From CAYMEV01 sp964389675 [NCBI: uncultured Candidatus Sumerlaeota bacterium] (GTDB lineage: Bacteria > CAYMEV01), in the NCBI GenBank assembly GCA_964389675.1, contig CAYMEV010000005.1, positions 105,086 to 169,085 of the forward strand: a DNA stretch of 64,000 nucleotides, read 5' to 3'. Positions 17,363 to 26,736 of this stretch are shown here, piece after piece (the first letter of the stretch is position 1; each line of letters begins with the position of its first letter). A program made the translations under genes and the position numbers. The notes beneath the pieces were generated by a model. The model worked only from the letters and a program-made list of their open reading frames with translations, was not told the DNA's origin and made no database searches.

Positions 17363-18451
17363 ATGCCATTTAAAATCTTTATAACTACAAATATAGGGCA
17401 TGAAGCCATCAGATACCTGCGGGAGAAAAAGGGGTATATCCTTGATATTTATGATCATATTGAAAATCCGGGCAAAAATTTTATTAAAATAAAGCTGAAA
17501 GAGGGTTTTGATGCAATTATAACAAACCTTAGAGATGAAATTGATGCTGAAGTAATAGATGCTGGAAGAAAAACACTTAGAATAATTGCACAGGATTCAG
17601 CAGGTACCGATAATATTGATATTAATTCTGCAAATAAATACAGGATCCCCGTATCAAATACACAGGATGTCCTTACTGAAGCAGTTGCTGAGTATGCACT
17701 GTTCATGATGGGCCATATGTCAAGGTTCCAGTATCCTTCTGAAAGGCTGGTTCGTGAAGGGAAATGGATGGGCTGGCATCCCTTTCACCCATTTCTTGGA
17801 AAGGAAATCAGCGGGAAAAAAATAGGAGTGATTGGTACAGGCAAAATAGGGCGTGCATTCGTAAAGAAGATTCTTGGCCTGGATGTAGACATCCTTTTAT
17901 ACTCCAGAAATATTCACCATGATTTTGAATCAAAATCCCAGAAGATCTTAGACAAATTTTTTGAAACAGGATTTTTTACTAAAAAGAGGACCATAGGGTA
18001 TGTTCCTCTTGATATACTATTAAGAGAGAGTGATATAATCTCATTGCATACTCCTCTCATAAAGGAGGGAAAAGATTCAACATATCATATGATTTCCTCC
18101 AGAGAATTTAAGAAAATGAAAAGGGGCACCTCGATCATTAATACCGCCAGAGGCAGTATTATTGATGAGCATGCCCTAATAAAAGCTCTTAATGAAAATA
18201 TTATAGACATGGCAGCCCTTGATGTGTTTGAAACTGAGCCCCTTCCGCTTGACAGCCCCTTATTATCAAAGGAGCTGGAAAACAGGGTCAGGGTCTATCA
18301 TCATTTTGCCTCAGGAGGTATTGAAACAAGGCTATCACTGGATAAAGACAAGGGTATGGCAGGCAGATGCCTCTATTCATTAATTAAAATCCTCGATGGT
18401 GAAAATCCGGCAAATATCCCCTATATTGTAAACAGGGATATTTTCAGGTGA
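17363..18451 (+). CDS. NAD-dependent D-2-hydroxyacid dehydrogenase
   Basis: Reduces a 2-oxo acid to the D-hydroxy acid (or the reverse) with NAD(P)H. The Rossmann motif is GTGKIG (158-163). Catalytic residues are R263 (INTARG), E292 (DVFETEP) and H314 (VYHHFAS). An extra segment at about 185-213 lengthens the cofactor domain relative to most relatives. I chose the ATG at 17363, ten bases after AGGAG; a TTG six bases earlier is poorly spaced. Its 3' end overlaps a glycerate kinase gene by four bases, so hydroxypyruvate or glyoxylate reduction feeding glycerate is the likeliest role. D-lactate dehydrogenase is the alternative. Confidence 0.85.
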   Translation: MPFKIFITTNIGHEAIRYLREKKGYILDIYDHIENPGKNFIKIKLKEGFDAIITNLRDEIDAEVIDAGRKTLRIIAQDSAGTDNIDINSANKYRIPVSNTQDVLTEAVAEYALFMMGHMSRFQYPSERLVREGKWMGWHPFHPFLGKEISGKKIGVIGTGKIGRAFVKKILGLDVDILLYSRNIHHDFESKSQKILDKFFETGFFTKKRTIGYVPLDILLRESDIISLHTPLIKEGKDSTYHMISSREFKKMKRGTSIINTARGSIIDEHALIKALNENIIDMAALDVFETEPLPLDSPLLSKELENRVRVYHHFASGGIETRLSLDKDKGMAGRCLYSLIKILDGENPANIPYIVNRDIFR

Positions 18452-19551
18452 AAATACTGATAGCTCCCAATGCATATAAGGGATTTTTAAGTGCACTGGA
18501 AGCGTCTGATATATTTTTCAGTGTACTGGCTTCCTATTTTCCCGGGAATAATATGGTAATATATCCTATCTCTGATGGAGGTGACGGTTTTCTGGATTGC
18601 CTTACCTACCATTTTAACCTTAACCGGAATTTTATAGACATGCAGGATATATCAGGAAAAAAGCGCAGTATCCCATACCTGGCTGAAGACAGCAGTACTG
18701 CCATAATTGAGCTTGCTGAAATCAGCGGCATAAAGCATCTTTCCAGATCACAGCTTGTACCCAGACATCTCGCACTGGACCATCTGGGCTTCTTAATCAG
18801 GGAATTATACAGTATGGGCTACACCCATATTAAGCTCGGGCTTGGAGGGTCAGCAACAAACGACTGTGGGATCGGGATATTAAGGGGGATGGGATTTAGG
18901 TTTCTTGACTGCAATAAGGCTGATATTACCTATTTATACGACACTTTAGAACTTTTATCAAAGGTTGAATATATTATTCCTGCAGGAAAGAAGGATGTGG
19001 TGTTCAGTCTTTTCTGTGATGTGGATAATAAACTTCTCGGTTCGAAAGGCTGCACCTATAGTTTTGGCCGGCAGAAAATGATAAATGAAAGAAGTTTCAA
19101 AATATGGGATAGTGCCATTAAGCACTACCTGGATACTATTGCAAGATGTACAGCAGGCCTCCTGCATGACAGGAAATACTTCGGCGCAGCCGGAGGCGCT
19201 GGAGTTTCCCTCTATTATTATTTCAGCTCGACATTCACCTCAGGCAGCTCTGTTTTTTTGAACAGGCGATTTAAAAGGCTTTTTATGGAGTCAGATATTA
19301 TAATCAGCGGTGAGGGCATATTTGATGAAACCTCCCTGAATAAAAAGGCTGCCGGAGAATTAGTCATGCTGTCAAAGAAGCATGGCAGGAGTCTGATTCT
19401 TATTGTGGGAAAAGCAAGCCACAGGATTGAAAGTGACAATATCAGGATTTTCAAAAACAAAAAAGAGGTTAAAACCAGAAATGATGCAATAAAAGAATTG
19501 TCAAACAGTCTTAACAGGGCTATATTAGAATTATTGAGGGATGCAGAATGA
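18448..19551 (+). CDS. Glycerate kinase (GlxK/GarK family)
   Basis: Phosphorylates D-glycerate, in this family usually to 2-phosphoglycerate. A 367-residue protein with the family signature at the N-terminus (APNAYKGFLSALEA, where FKGSLSA is usual), SDGGDGF near 43-49, GLGGSATNDCGIG, and the late GEGIFDETSL segment. It starts at a GTG that overlaps the previous stop (GTGA), and its own end overlaps ntrX (ATGA), so three genes are translationally coupled. With the dehydrogenase it would turn hydroxypyruvate into a glycolytic intermediate. Confidence in the family is high; the exact product isomer is not visible from sequence. Confidence 0.88.
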   Translation: MKILIAPNAYKGFLSALEASDIFFSVLASYFPGNNMVIYPISDGGDGFLDCLTYHFNLNRNFIDMQDISGKKRSIPYLAEDSSTAIIELAEISGIKHLSRSQLVPRHLALDHLGFLIRELYSMGYTHIKLGLGGSATNDCGIGILRGMGFRFLDCNKADITYLYDTLELLSKVEYIIPAGKKDVVFSLFCDVDNKLLGSKGCTYSFGRQKMINERSFKIWDSAIKHYLDTIARCTAGLLHDRKYFGAAGGAGVSLYYYFSSTFTSGSSVFLNRRFKRLFMESDIIISGEGIFDETSLNKKAAGELVMLSKKHGRSLILIVGKASHRIESDNIRIFKNKKEVKTRNDAIKELSNSLNRAILELLRDAE

Positions 19552-20906
19552 AACAGGAATATACTGTAATAATAGATGATGAAAAGAATATCCGGCTGAC
19601 CCTTTCAGGGCTTCTCAATGATGAAGGCTATAATGCCAGGGCCTTCCCGAATACATCGAGCGCGCTTGAATTTATAATGAAAAACCCTGTGTGCATTGTT
19701 CTTCTTGATATCTGGCTTCAGGATGGTATTGACGGCGTTCAGGCCCTGGAGCAGATAAAAAAGATCGATGACAGTATACAGGTCATTATGATGTCAGGGC
19801 ATGGCACTATTGATCTTGCTGTCCAGTGTATAAAGCAGGGAGCATACGATTTCCTTGAAAAACCCCTCAGTGCTGAAAGAATATTCATAGTCATAAAAAA
19901 TGCACTAAAGCTTAAACAGCTGCACGGCGAAAACCAGATATTCAAGTCTATAATGCAGGATCATGAAAAAATACTCGGCAGCAGCAGAAGTATCATGGAG
20001 ATAAAAGACCAGATAATGAAAATCGCTAAAACCAATGCAAGCGTACTGATATCAGGCGAAAACGGCACCGGCAAAGAGCTTGTCGCAAGAAGCATACACG
20101 ATTTAAGCGATAGAAGCGATAAGGCTTTTGTAAGCATAAACTGTGCAGCTGTTCCCAATACACTTTTTGAAAGCGAGTTCTTCGGGTACGAAAAAGGTGC
20201 ATTTACAGGGGCAGAAAGGAAAAAGATAGGAAAGATTGAAATGGCTGATAAAGGCACTCTATTTCTTGATGAGATTGGAGACATGGATATTACCTCCCAG
20301 TCAAAGATACTGAAGGTAATTGAGAATAAGGAGTTTATGAGGCTGGGAGGCTTAAAAAACATTATTGCTGATATACGATTTATCTCAGCCACAAATCAAA
20401 ACCTTGAAAATATGGTTAAAAAAAGTCAGTTCAGAGAAGATCTTTATTTCAGGCTTAATGTCATTCCCGTAAATCTTCCTGCTTTAAGGGAAAGAAAAGA
20501 AGATATTCCTTATCTGGTAGATCATTTTATAAAAAAATTTTCAAACGAGCATAAAAAACGGGATATGACGATCGATGCAAAAGCTATGGAAAGAATGTCC
20601 CTTTACGCCTGGCCCGGAAATGTCAGGGAGCTGAAAAATTATATTGAAAGAATTGTTATATTTACTGATAAAGATATTATCAGAGAAAATGACCTTTTGG
20701 CTCCAGTAGTTTCCCAGCAGGGATTTAATCTTTTAAGCACCGATAAATCCCTTAAGGAGGCAAAAGAGGATTTCGAAAGGTATTATATAAAAAAAATACT
20801 GGACATTACAAACGGAAATGTTTCCAAAGCCTCAGGAATACTTAGTCTTGACAGGACATCACTGCACAGGAAGATCAGGGCTTTAAACCTGATAAATAAT
20901 TCTTGA
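19548..20906 (+). CDS. ntrX: NtrX-like sigma54-dependent response regulator
   Basis: A 452-residue activator. The receiver carries the NtrX hallmark VLLDIWLQDG with D54 as acceptor, MMSGHGTID and LEKPL. The AAA+ domain has Walker A GENGTGKE near 170, an intact GAFTGA loop at 217-222, and Walker B GTLFLDEIG. The C-terminal Fis-type helix-turn-helix is near 420-448 (VSKASGILSLDRTSLHRKI). It can therefore contact sigma54. It overlaps the glycerate kinase gene by four bases. NtrY is 5.4 kb away on the other strand; regulator and sensor genes are usually adjacent. It is the natural candidate to act at the sigma54 promoters at 14.8-14.9 kb. Confidence 0.92.
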   Translation: MKQEYTVIIDDEKNIRLTLSGLLNDEGYNARAFPNTSSALEFIMKNPVCIVLLDIWLQDGIDGVQALEQIKKIDDSIQVIMMSGHGTIDLAVQCIKQGAYDFLEKPLSAERIFIVIKNALKLKQLHGENQIFKSIMQDHEKILGSSRSIMEIKDQIMKIAKTNASVLISGENGTGKELVARSIHDLSDRSDKAFVSINCAAVPNTLFESEFFGYEKGAFTGAERKKIGKIEMADKGTLFLDEIGDMDITSQSKILKVIENKEFMRLGGLKNIIADIRFISATNQNLENMVKKSQFREDLYFRLNVIPVNLPALRERKEDIPYLVDHFIKKFSNEHKKRDMTIDAKAMERMSLYAWPGNVRELKNYIERIVIFTDKDIIRENDLLAPVVSQQGFNLLSTDKSLKEAKEDFERYYIKKILDITNGNVSKASGILSLDRTSLHRKIRALNLINNS

Positions 20907-20945
20907 TTAAAGGAAGATAATACTTAATCTAAGGTCTGTAATTAT

Positions 20946-23900
20946 ATGAAAAAGGAAAAATTTATAGGAAGGGCAGAAAAGCTGGACGAATTCGGAAGAA
21001 TTGTCAATGCCCTCCAAAATAATAATCTTAGCTTTAATATCCTCATAATAAGCGGAAAGCAAGGGACCGGCAAAACTTTCCTCTTAAGCAGGCTTATGAA
21101 CTTTGTACAGAAAAGCAAGTTTCATTCAATTTCCATGCAGGGCCATTATTTATCTGAAAATTCTGAATTATTCGCAGATTTTCTTGAAAATATAGGCAAT
21201 CTCTCAAGAAAGCTTTCCAGGGATATAAAGCAGAATGACATAAGCTTTTTAAATATTTTTGAATTTGAGAAAATCCAGGTTTTAACTGATCAGTTAAAAG
21301 ATATTACAAGCAAAAAGCCTGTAATTTTCTTTGTAGATGACCTTGAATACATGACTATTAGCTTTTTAAGGCTAATATTTTTAATGTCTCAGAGATTATC
21401 TTCCAATCGATTCCTGCTGGTCTGCTCCATGGATGCAGAAAATATTGAGAAGATACTGCTTCCCATAGTATCATCAAGCGAGATAGGATATAAAACATTT
21501 GATGTGGGGAGCTTTTATGAAAATGAGATACTGCATCTGCTAAAATCTAATAAAATTAAGTCTGACAAATTAACATCCTTTATAAAATCAATATTTGACA
21601 ATAACATCAAGAAGATCAAGTTTATTATCAGCAATTACTCCTATCTGGAAAATTTTTTGTCAGAAAGGGATTACAATGCGGATTTTAATGAAATAATAGA
21701 GCATCTGCTTGAAGGACTTGGATCAGTATCAAAAGAAATACTGTTCAGATTGTCTGTTTATGAAGACACAGTTCCTTACGGGATTTTTTCCGCAAATAAT
21801 GATATTATCAATGACCTCGCTGCAAGAAGGTTTCTTAAAATTATCCGAATCAAAAGGAAGGAATATATTAATTTTTACCTTTCAGACATAAAGCATTGCG
21901 TATCAAAAAAGAATGAAGATAATAGGCTGATATCAGACGAACTGAATAATATCAAAGATTCCAAAGGATTCCTGGCAGAACATTATAAAATGCTTTTTCA
22001 GCTTTCCCTTGAGGACAGTAATACAAATACGCCTGATACCCTTTCCCTTATTGACAGATATATAATGAACAATCTCTATTACCATGCAATAAGGCTGATT
22101 TTTGCCATAACGGAAATAAACCTCAAAAGCCCTGAGATCGATCACAGGATACTTTTTTTTGCCCTTAACAGGCTATCAATCTGCTTCTCCAATATTGTTT
22201 ATGATAATAAGTACAGGCTTATTGTTGAAAAATATGCCAGCAAGGATCTTCCGCCTCCTGTAAAGGCAAACTTTATATATCTGTATTCTCAGCTTTTATT
22301 CTTATCCGGAGAGGTCGACAATGCCTTTAAACACCTTGTTAAGACTATAGATATCCTGAGGCCCCTGAAACAAACTCCTGAAATCTGTGAACTGCTGCTG
22401 GATGCATATGGGACAGCATTTACCAGGATACCGGGGTTTGATGCCGGCACTTTTATAAGTGATTTCAATAAATCAACAATAATTTCTAACAATATCAGAC
22501 TTAAATCAAAATACCTGGCGAAACTTGCATTCATTAACTATAAACTTGGAAAATATGACAAATCAAAAAAACTATTCAAGAATATTTTAAAAAACCTTGA
22601 AAATATAGAAGATAAATGGCTTCTGGCTGACATATACAATAATCTGGGAAGAGCAGCGACCTATACCAGCAGGGAAGAAGAGATAATAATAGGGTATTAC
22701 CTCAAAAGTGCAAGGCTTTACAGGGAATTAGGGGATTTAAAGGGTGAGCATAAACCTCTGAATAATCTTGGAATATTATTTTCCAGGTCACTGGGACTTA
22801 GTACCGGGTACTATTATCTTAGCCTCTGTGTTGAAATATCAAGGTTCAATAATGATTATGACAGTATAGCATTATTATCAAATAATATAGTATCAATATT
22901 CTACCAGTATGGCGACTGGGACAAAGCACTTGAATATCTGACAAGAAGTATCTCATATTCCAGAAAGATACGAAATAAGAATCTCTACACAATTGCCGTT
23001 TCCAACTTCATGCTGATTAATATATTCAGAGGCAATCTTATTATAGCAAGACAATATTCCCATATATATAAGAATGAAATAAAGAATATCACTGAAAAGG
23101 ATAAACTGCTTACATATTACAAAACAATGGCCGATCTGGAATTTTATGACAGCAGGTTTAATAAAGCAGTAAGCCTTCTAAAAACATGTTTTTCACTTTC
23201 TCAGAAATACAATTTTCCAAAGCAATCATTCGACAGCGCCCTGCAGTTATACGAGTATTACCTCCTGTATGATAAGGATCCTGAGAAAATAGCGGAATAT
23301 ACTGATTATTTGAACAATTCCATAGTTGATGACCCCACTGATTACGGATTTTACAGAAAGATACAGGCGATGAACAAGATGCGGGAGGGGAAATATTCTG
23401 AAAGTATTGACCTCATTGAGGATTCAATCTCTACACTTCAAAATCTCGTTGGCTATAAAATTGAATCAGCTATTGTTTATCTTATTGCTTCTGTTATATA
23501 TCTCAGGTCCTATAATTTCAAACCGGACATGCTTATCTATCAAAAGATAAGCCAATACTACCATGATATTTCGCTTAAGATGTTTGCTGACCTTGATGCA
23601 CTGAATCTGTTGTCTATATATATAAAAATGCCATTCTGCAATGCCCTGGGGGATATTTCGATCCACGGGATGAAATCAGCCATATTTGAGAAGGACAAGC
23701 ATCAGTTTGAGAAGATCATCAACAATCTTTCAAACAGGATCAATATACTTGAAAATGTTGTCAGCAGAAAAGATCTGACAGATTCATCGAATATTTCAGA
23801 AAACATTGTGGAACTGCTGAAAGACAGCCTCTATACCCTGAATTTTACATTTAAAAGCATTATGAACAAGGTAGATAATAGGATCTACAGCCTTAGCAAG

Positions 23901-25130
23901 AGCAGTCAAAGTTTGATAGACCTGCTTTCCATAAGCAAAAAGATAAACAGCATGCTGGATACAAAAGATCTTTTTGAGATCATTCTCGAGAGCATCATTA
24001 ATATACTTCAGGCTGAACGTTCTTTTATCTTCCTTTCTGATGAGACGAAACTCAATCTTGAGGCCGTTTATTCTATTAATAAAACTGAATTCAGCTGCTA
24101 TCCTGAGAATAATGTCATAGAGACTTCAGAAAGGTCATTTGCAGATAATAAATTTCTTTCAGGTTTTGTTGAGATTGAGACAGCAGATGCCTGTAATTTA
24201 TCGGACAAGAAAAGATTTTACCTTGCTATTCCCCTGAATATAGAGCAAAAAACCATAGGATGCCTTTATATTGATCTTCCTCATAATATGGCAAATATTG
24301 ACAAAACACATATGGAACTGGCTCAGCTTTTTGCTGAATATGCATCCACAGCAATCGACAAAGCTCACAATATTCAGGAATTGCACAGCGCAATGGAGAA
24401 TTTAAAGACCCTTGACAGGTTAAAGAGTGAATTTATTACTATTGCAAGCCATGAATTGAGGACACCCCTGGTTACAATAAAGGGATACCTGGAGCTGCTA
24501 TTGAATGGCCTTCTGGGAAAGCTCAATGATAAACAGATGAAGGGCCTGAACCTGTCCAATAATAATCTCGAAAGGCTTATAAAGCTTGTAGACGATATCA
24601 TAATAATTGCAGAAATCGAGAGAGGTGAAGAAAGCCTTTACAAGGAAATTTTTGATATAAACTCTCTGATACCTGTCCTCGAGGCAGAAACCAAGGAATA
24701 CATAGAAAAGAGAAATCAAAGGCTTAATATTGATCTTTATCCTCAGCCCCTTGAAATATACGGTGATAAAGATAAAATAAAATCAGCACTGATGAACATT
24801 CTTATGAATGCTATAAGGTTTACTCAAGACAATGGCAGAATAACCCTCAGCACAGAATCAGATGAAAATACGATTATTGTTGCTGTTACTGATAACGGTA
24901 TAGGCATTCCCCAGGAAGAAATCCCCAAAATTTTTGAAAAATTCTATGAAATACAGAAATCCAGCTATCACAAGTCCGGCACCTATGAATTCCTTTCTGG
25001 AGGAGCCGGGCTGGGTTTGCCAATTGCCAAAGCAATAGTAGAGCTGCATTTCGGCTTCATTGAGGTAGAATCTGAAGTAAAAAAGGGAAGCAAATTCTAT
25101 ATCCACTTTCCCAGAATGGAGAAAGTATAG
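20946..25130 (+). CDS. Giant AAA-TPR-GAF sensor histidine kinase
   Basis: A 1394-residue cytoplasmic sensor kinase. The N-terminal STAND/AAA-type ATPase has Walker A GKQGTGKT (37-44) and Walker B PVIFFVDD (125-132). About 430-850 is made of TPR-like helices (KLGKYDKSKKLFKNIL, NNLGILFSRS, YGDWDKALEYL). A GAF domain lies at about 990-1145, HisKA with H1169 (ASHELRTPLVTIKGYLELL), and a HATPase with NAIRFTQDNG, DNGIGIP and GAGLGLPIA. The order recalls the multidomain kinases with an AAA-TPR module next to a Ser/Thr kinase, but the Ser/Thr kinase part is absent. No partner receiver is adjacent except NtrX, 39 bases upstream. folP begins one base after its stop. Confidence 0.88.
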   Translation: MKKEKFIGRAEKLDEFGRIVNALQNNNLSFNILIISGKQGTGKTFLLSRLMNFVQKSKFHSISMQGHYLSENSELFADFLENIGNLSRKLSRDIKQNDISFLNIFEFEKIQVLTDQLKDITSKKPVIFFVDDLEYMTISFLRLIFLMSQRLSSNRFLLVCSMDAENIEKILLPIVSSSEIGYKTFDVGSFYENEILHLLKSNKIKSDKLTSFIKSIFDNNIKKIKFIISNYSYLENFLSERDYNADFNEIIEHLLEGLGSVSKEILFRLSVYEDTVPYGIFSANNDIINDLAARRFLKIIRIKRKEYINFYLSDIKHCVSKKNEDNRLISDELNNIKDSKGFLAEHYKMLFQLSLEDSNTNTPDTLSLIDRYIMNNLYYHAIRLIFAITEINLKSPEIDHRILFFALNRLSICFSNIVYDNKYRLIVEKYASKDLPPPVKANFIYLYSQLLFLSGEVDNAFKHLVKTIDILRPLKQTPEICELLLDAYGTAFTRIPGFDAGTFISDFNKSTIISNNIRLKSKYLAKLAFINYKLGKYDKSKKLFKNILKNLENIEDKWLLADIYNNLGRAATYTSREEEIIIGYYLKSARLYRELGDLKGEHKPLNNLGILFSRSLGLSTGYYYLSLCVEISRFNNDYDSIALLSNNIVSIFYQYGDWDKALEYLTRSISYSRKIRNKNLYTIAVSNFMLINIFRGNLIIARQYSHIYKNEIKNITEKDKLLTYYKTMADLEFYDSRFNKAVSLLKTCFSLSQKYNFPKQSFDSALQLYEYYLLYDKDPEKIAEYTDYLNNSIVDDPTDYGFYRKIQAMNKMREGKYSESIDLIEDSISTLQNLVGYKIESAIVYLIASVIYLRSYNFKPDMLIYQKISQYYHDISLKMFADLDALNLLSIYIKMPFCNALGDISIHGMKSAIFEKDKHQFEKIINNLSNRINILENVVSRKDLTDSSNISENIVELLKDSLYTLNFTFKSIMNKVDNRIYSLSKSSQSLIDLLSISKKINSMLDTKDLFEIILESIINILQAERSFIFLSDETKLNLEAVYSINKTEFSCYPENNVIETSERSFADNKFLSGFVEIETADACNLSDKKRFYLAIPLNIEQKTIGCLYIDLPHNMANIDKTHMELAQLFAEYASTAIDKAHNIQELHSAMENLKTLDRLKSEFITIASHELRTPLVTIKGYLELLLNGLLGKLNDKQMKGLNLSNNNLERLIKLVDDIIIIAEIERGEESLYKEIFDINSLIPVLEAETKEYIEKRNQRLNIDLYPQPLEIYGDKDKIKSALMNILMNAIRFTQDNGRITLSTESDENTIIVAVTDNGIGIPQEEIPKIFEKFYEIQKSSYHKSGTYEFLSGGAGLGLPIAKAIVELHFGFIEVESEVKKGSKFYIHFPRMEKV

Positions 25131-25131
25131 A

Positions 25132-25974
25132 TTGGAAATAATAGATTATATTCTAAGATCAGAATCAAAACCCATTCTTATGGGAATACTGAATATAACA
25201 CCCGACTCATTTTCTGACGGGGGAGAGTTTAATAACCATGAGAAAGCCTTTAAGAAAGCAATTGAGATGCACCAGGAAGGTGCTGCGATCATTGACATAG
25301 GCGGTGAATCTACAAGGCCCGGTGCATCGGAAGTAAGCGAAGAAGAAGAATTAGCAAGAATACTGCCGGTAATTGAAAGAATAAAGAAATATGACAAATC
25401 CATCATAATTTCAGCAGATACCCGGAAATCATCTGTTGCTGAAGAAGCCTTGAATGCCGGAGCAGATATCATAAACGATGTCTCGGGAGCAAGGTTTGAT
25501 CAAGGAATGATTTCAGTAATTCATAGGTATAATCCAGCATATGTTCTGATGCATTCGTCAGATAATCCTGACAAAATGCAGGACAACCCTGTAAATGAAA
25601 ATAATATTATGGATGTCCTGTCAGAATTTTTTCAAGAAAGATTGCATTATTTTGAAATAAATGATATTAATACTAATAATATTATTATAGACCCTGGTAT
25701 TGGCTTTGGAAAAACACCTAGGGCAAATCATGCTATAATCAAATCTCTGCATATGCTTAAAAGATTTGAAAAGCCAATACTTATTGGTACATCAAGGAAA
25801 TCATTTATTGGCAGGATGGATAATTCAGATGTCAGGAACAGATTAGGAGGAAGTATTGCCAGTGCTATTCTATCAATGCTGAACGGAGCAGATATTATAA
25901 GATGCCATGATGTTTTTGAAACAAATCAGGCTGTCAGCACTTTCAGGAAAATCGAAGAATATGAACAGGGTTAA
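25132..25974 (+). CDS. folP: Dihydropteroate synthase
   Basis: Joins p-aminobenzoate to the pterin diphosphate in folate synthesis; target of sulfonamides. The 280-residue TIM barrel shows NITPDSFSDGG, DIGGESTRPGA, NDVSGA, IDPGIGFGKT, GTSRKSFIG and the final RCHDV. The start is TTG at 25132, one base after the previous stop, with GGAG nine bases upstream; no ATG is available before the first motif. It is followed after six bases by cdaA, a folP-cdaA neighbourhood seen in several Gram-negative groups. Confidence 0.95.
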   Translation: MEIIDYILRSESKPILMGILNITPDSFSDGGEFNNHEKAFKKAIEMHQEGAAIIDIGGESTRPGASEVSEEEELARILPVIERIKKYDKSIIISADTRKSSVAEEALNAGADIINDVSGARFDQGMISVIHRYNPAYVLMHSSDNPDKMQDNPVNENNIMDVLSEFFQERLHYFEINDINTNNIIIDPGIGFGKTPRANHAIIKSLHMLKRFEKPILIGTSRKSFIGRMDNSDVRNRLGGSIASAILSMLNGADIIRCHDVFETNQAVSTFRKIEEYEQG

Positions 25975-25980
25975 AAAACG

Positions 25981-26736
25981 ATGAACTGGCTTAATTTAGT
26001 GGATATATTTGATATTATTATTGTAGCATTTATAATATACCGATTGCTGCTTTTAATAAAGGATACAAGAATAATACAGATGCTCTGGGGAGTGCCTGTA
26101 TTTTTTCTCCTCCTCTGGTTTGCAAAACTATTGAAGCTGCAAACCCTTCATTTCCTGTTAAATAATGTTATTGGGTACCTTGTTCTGACATTTGTAATAC
26201 TGTTTCACCCGGAAATCAGGAAAGGGCTCTCTTCCATAGGCCAGAACAGCATTTTTAATATTGTCAAATCCCATAACAGCCAGACAGATTTTCTTGATGA
26301 ACTCATCTTAAGCCTTACCTTTCTGAAAAACAATAAGATAGGTGCATTGATTGCAATTGAGAGGGAAATTAATATCGAAAAATATGTAACGATGGGGACA
26401 ATACTGGATGCAGAGATAACCAAAGAACTGATAGAATCCGTTTTCTTTCCCAATTCTCCGCTGCATGACGGGTCAATAATAATAAAAGAAAATAAAATCT
26501 TTGCTGCCGGCTGCATTCTGCCGATAACAAGGCAGGAGAACCTTGATCAGAGATTTGGATCAAGGCACAGGGCAGGATTAGGATTAAGCGAGGAAACGGA
26601 TGCAATAGTGATAATAGTGTCAGAAGAAAATGGAAGGATTTCAATAGCTGATTCCGGCATACTGAAAGTAGACCTGTCAGTCAAGGAAATAGAAGCCTAC
26701 ATTAAAGAAAGGTTCTTTGAAAAAAATAAGGAATGA
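25981..26736 (+). CDS. cdaA: Diadenylate cyclase CdaA
   Basis: Condenses two ATP to cyclic di-AMP. At 251 residues it has three N-terminal membrane helices (about 9-27, 33-52 and 57-76) and a cytoplasmic DAC domain. The first catalytic motif reads DGS (163-165) where DGA is usual; the RHR motif is intact (195-197). The catalytic Asp is kept, so activity is expected. It overlaps cdaR by four bases (ATGA), as expected for a membrane cyclase and its regulator. In Gram-positives glmM follows this pair; here a radical SAM gene does. Confidence 0.93.
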   Translation: MNWLNLVDIFDIIIVAFIIYRLLLLIKDTRIIQMLWGVPVFFLLLWFAKLLKLQTLHFLLNNVIGYLVLTFVILFHPEIRKGLSSIGQNSIFNIVKSHNSQTDFLDELILSLTFLKNNKIGALIAIEREINIEKYVTMGTILDAEITKELIESVFFPNSPLHDGSIIIKENKIFAAGCILPITRQENLDQRFGSRHRAGLGLSEETDAIVIIVSEENGRISIADSGILKVDLSVKEIEAYIKERFFEKNKE

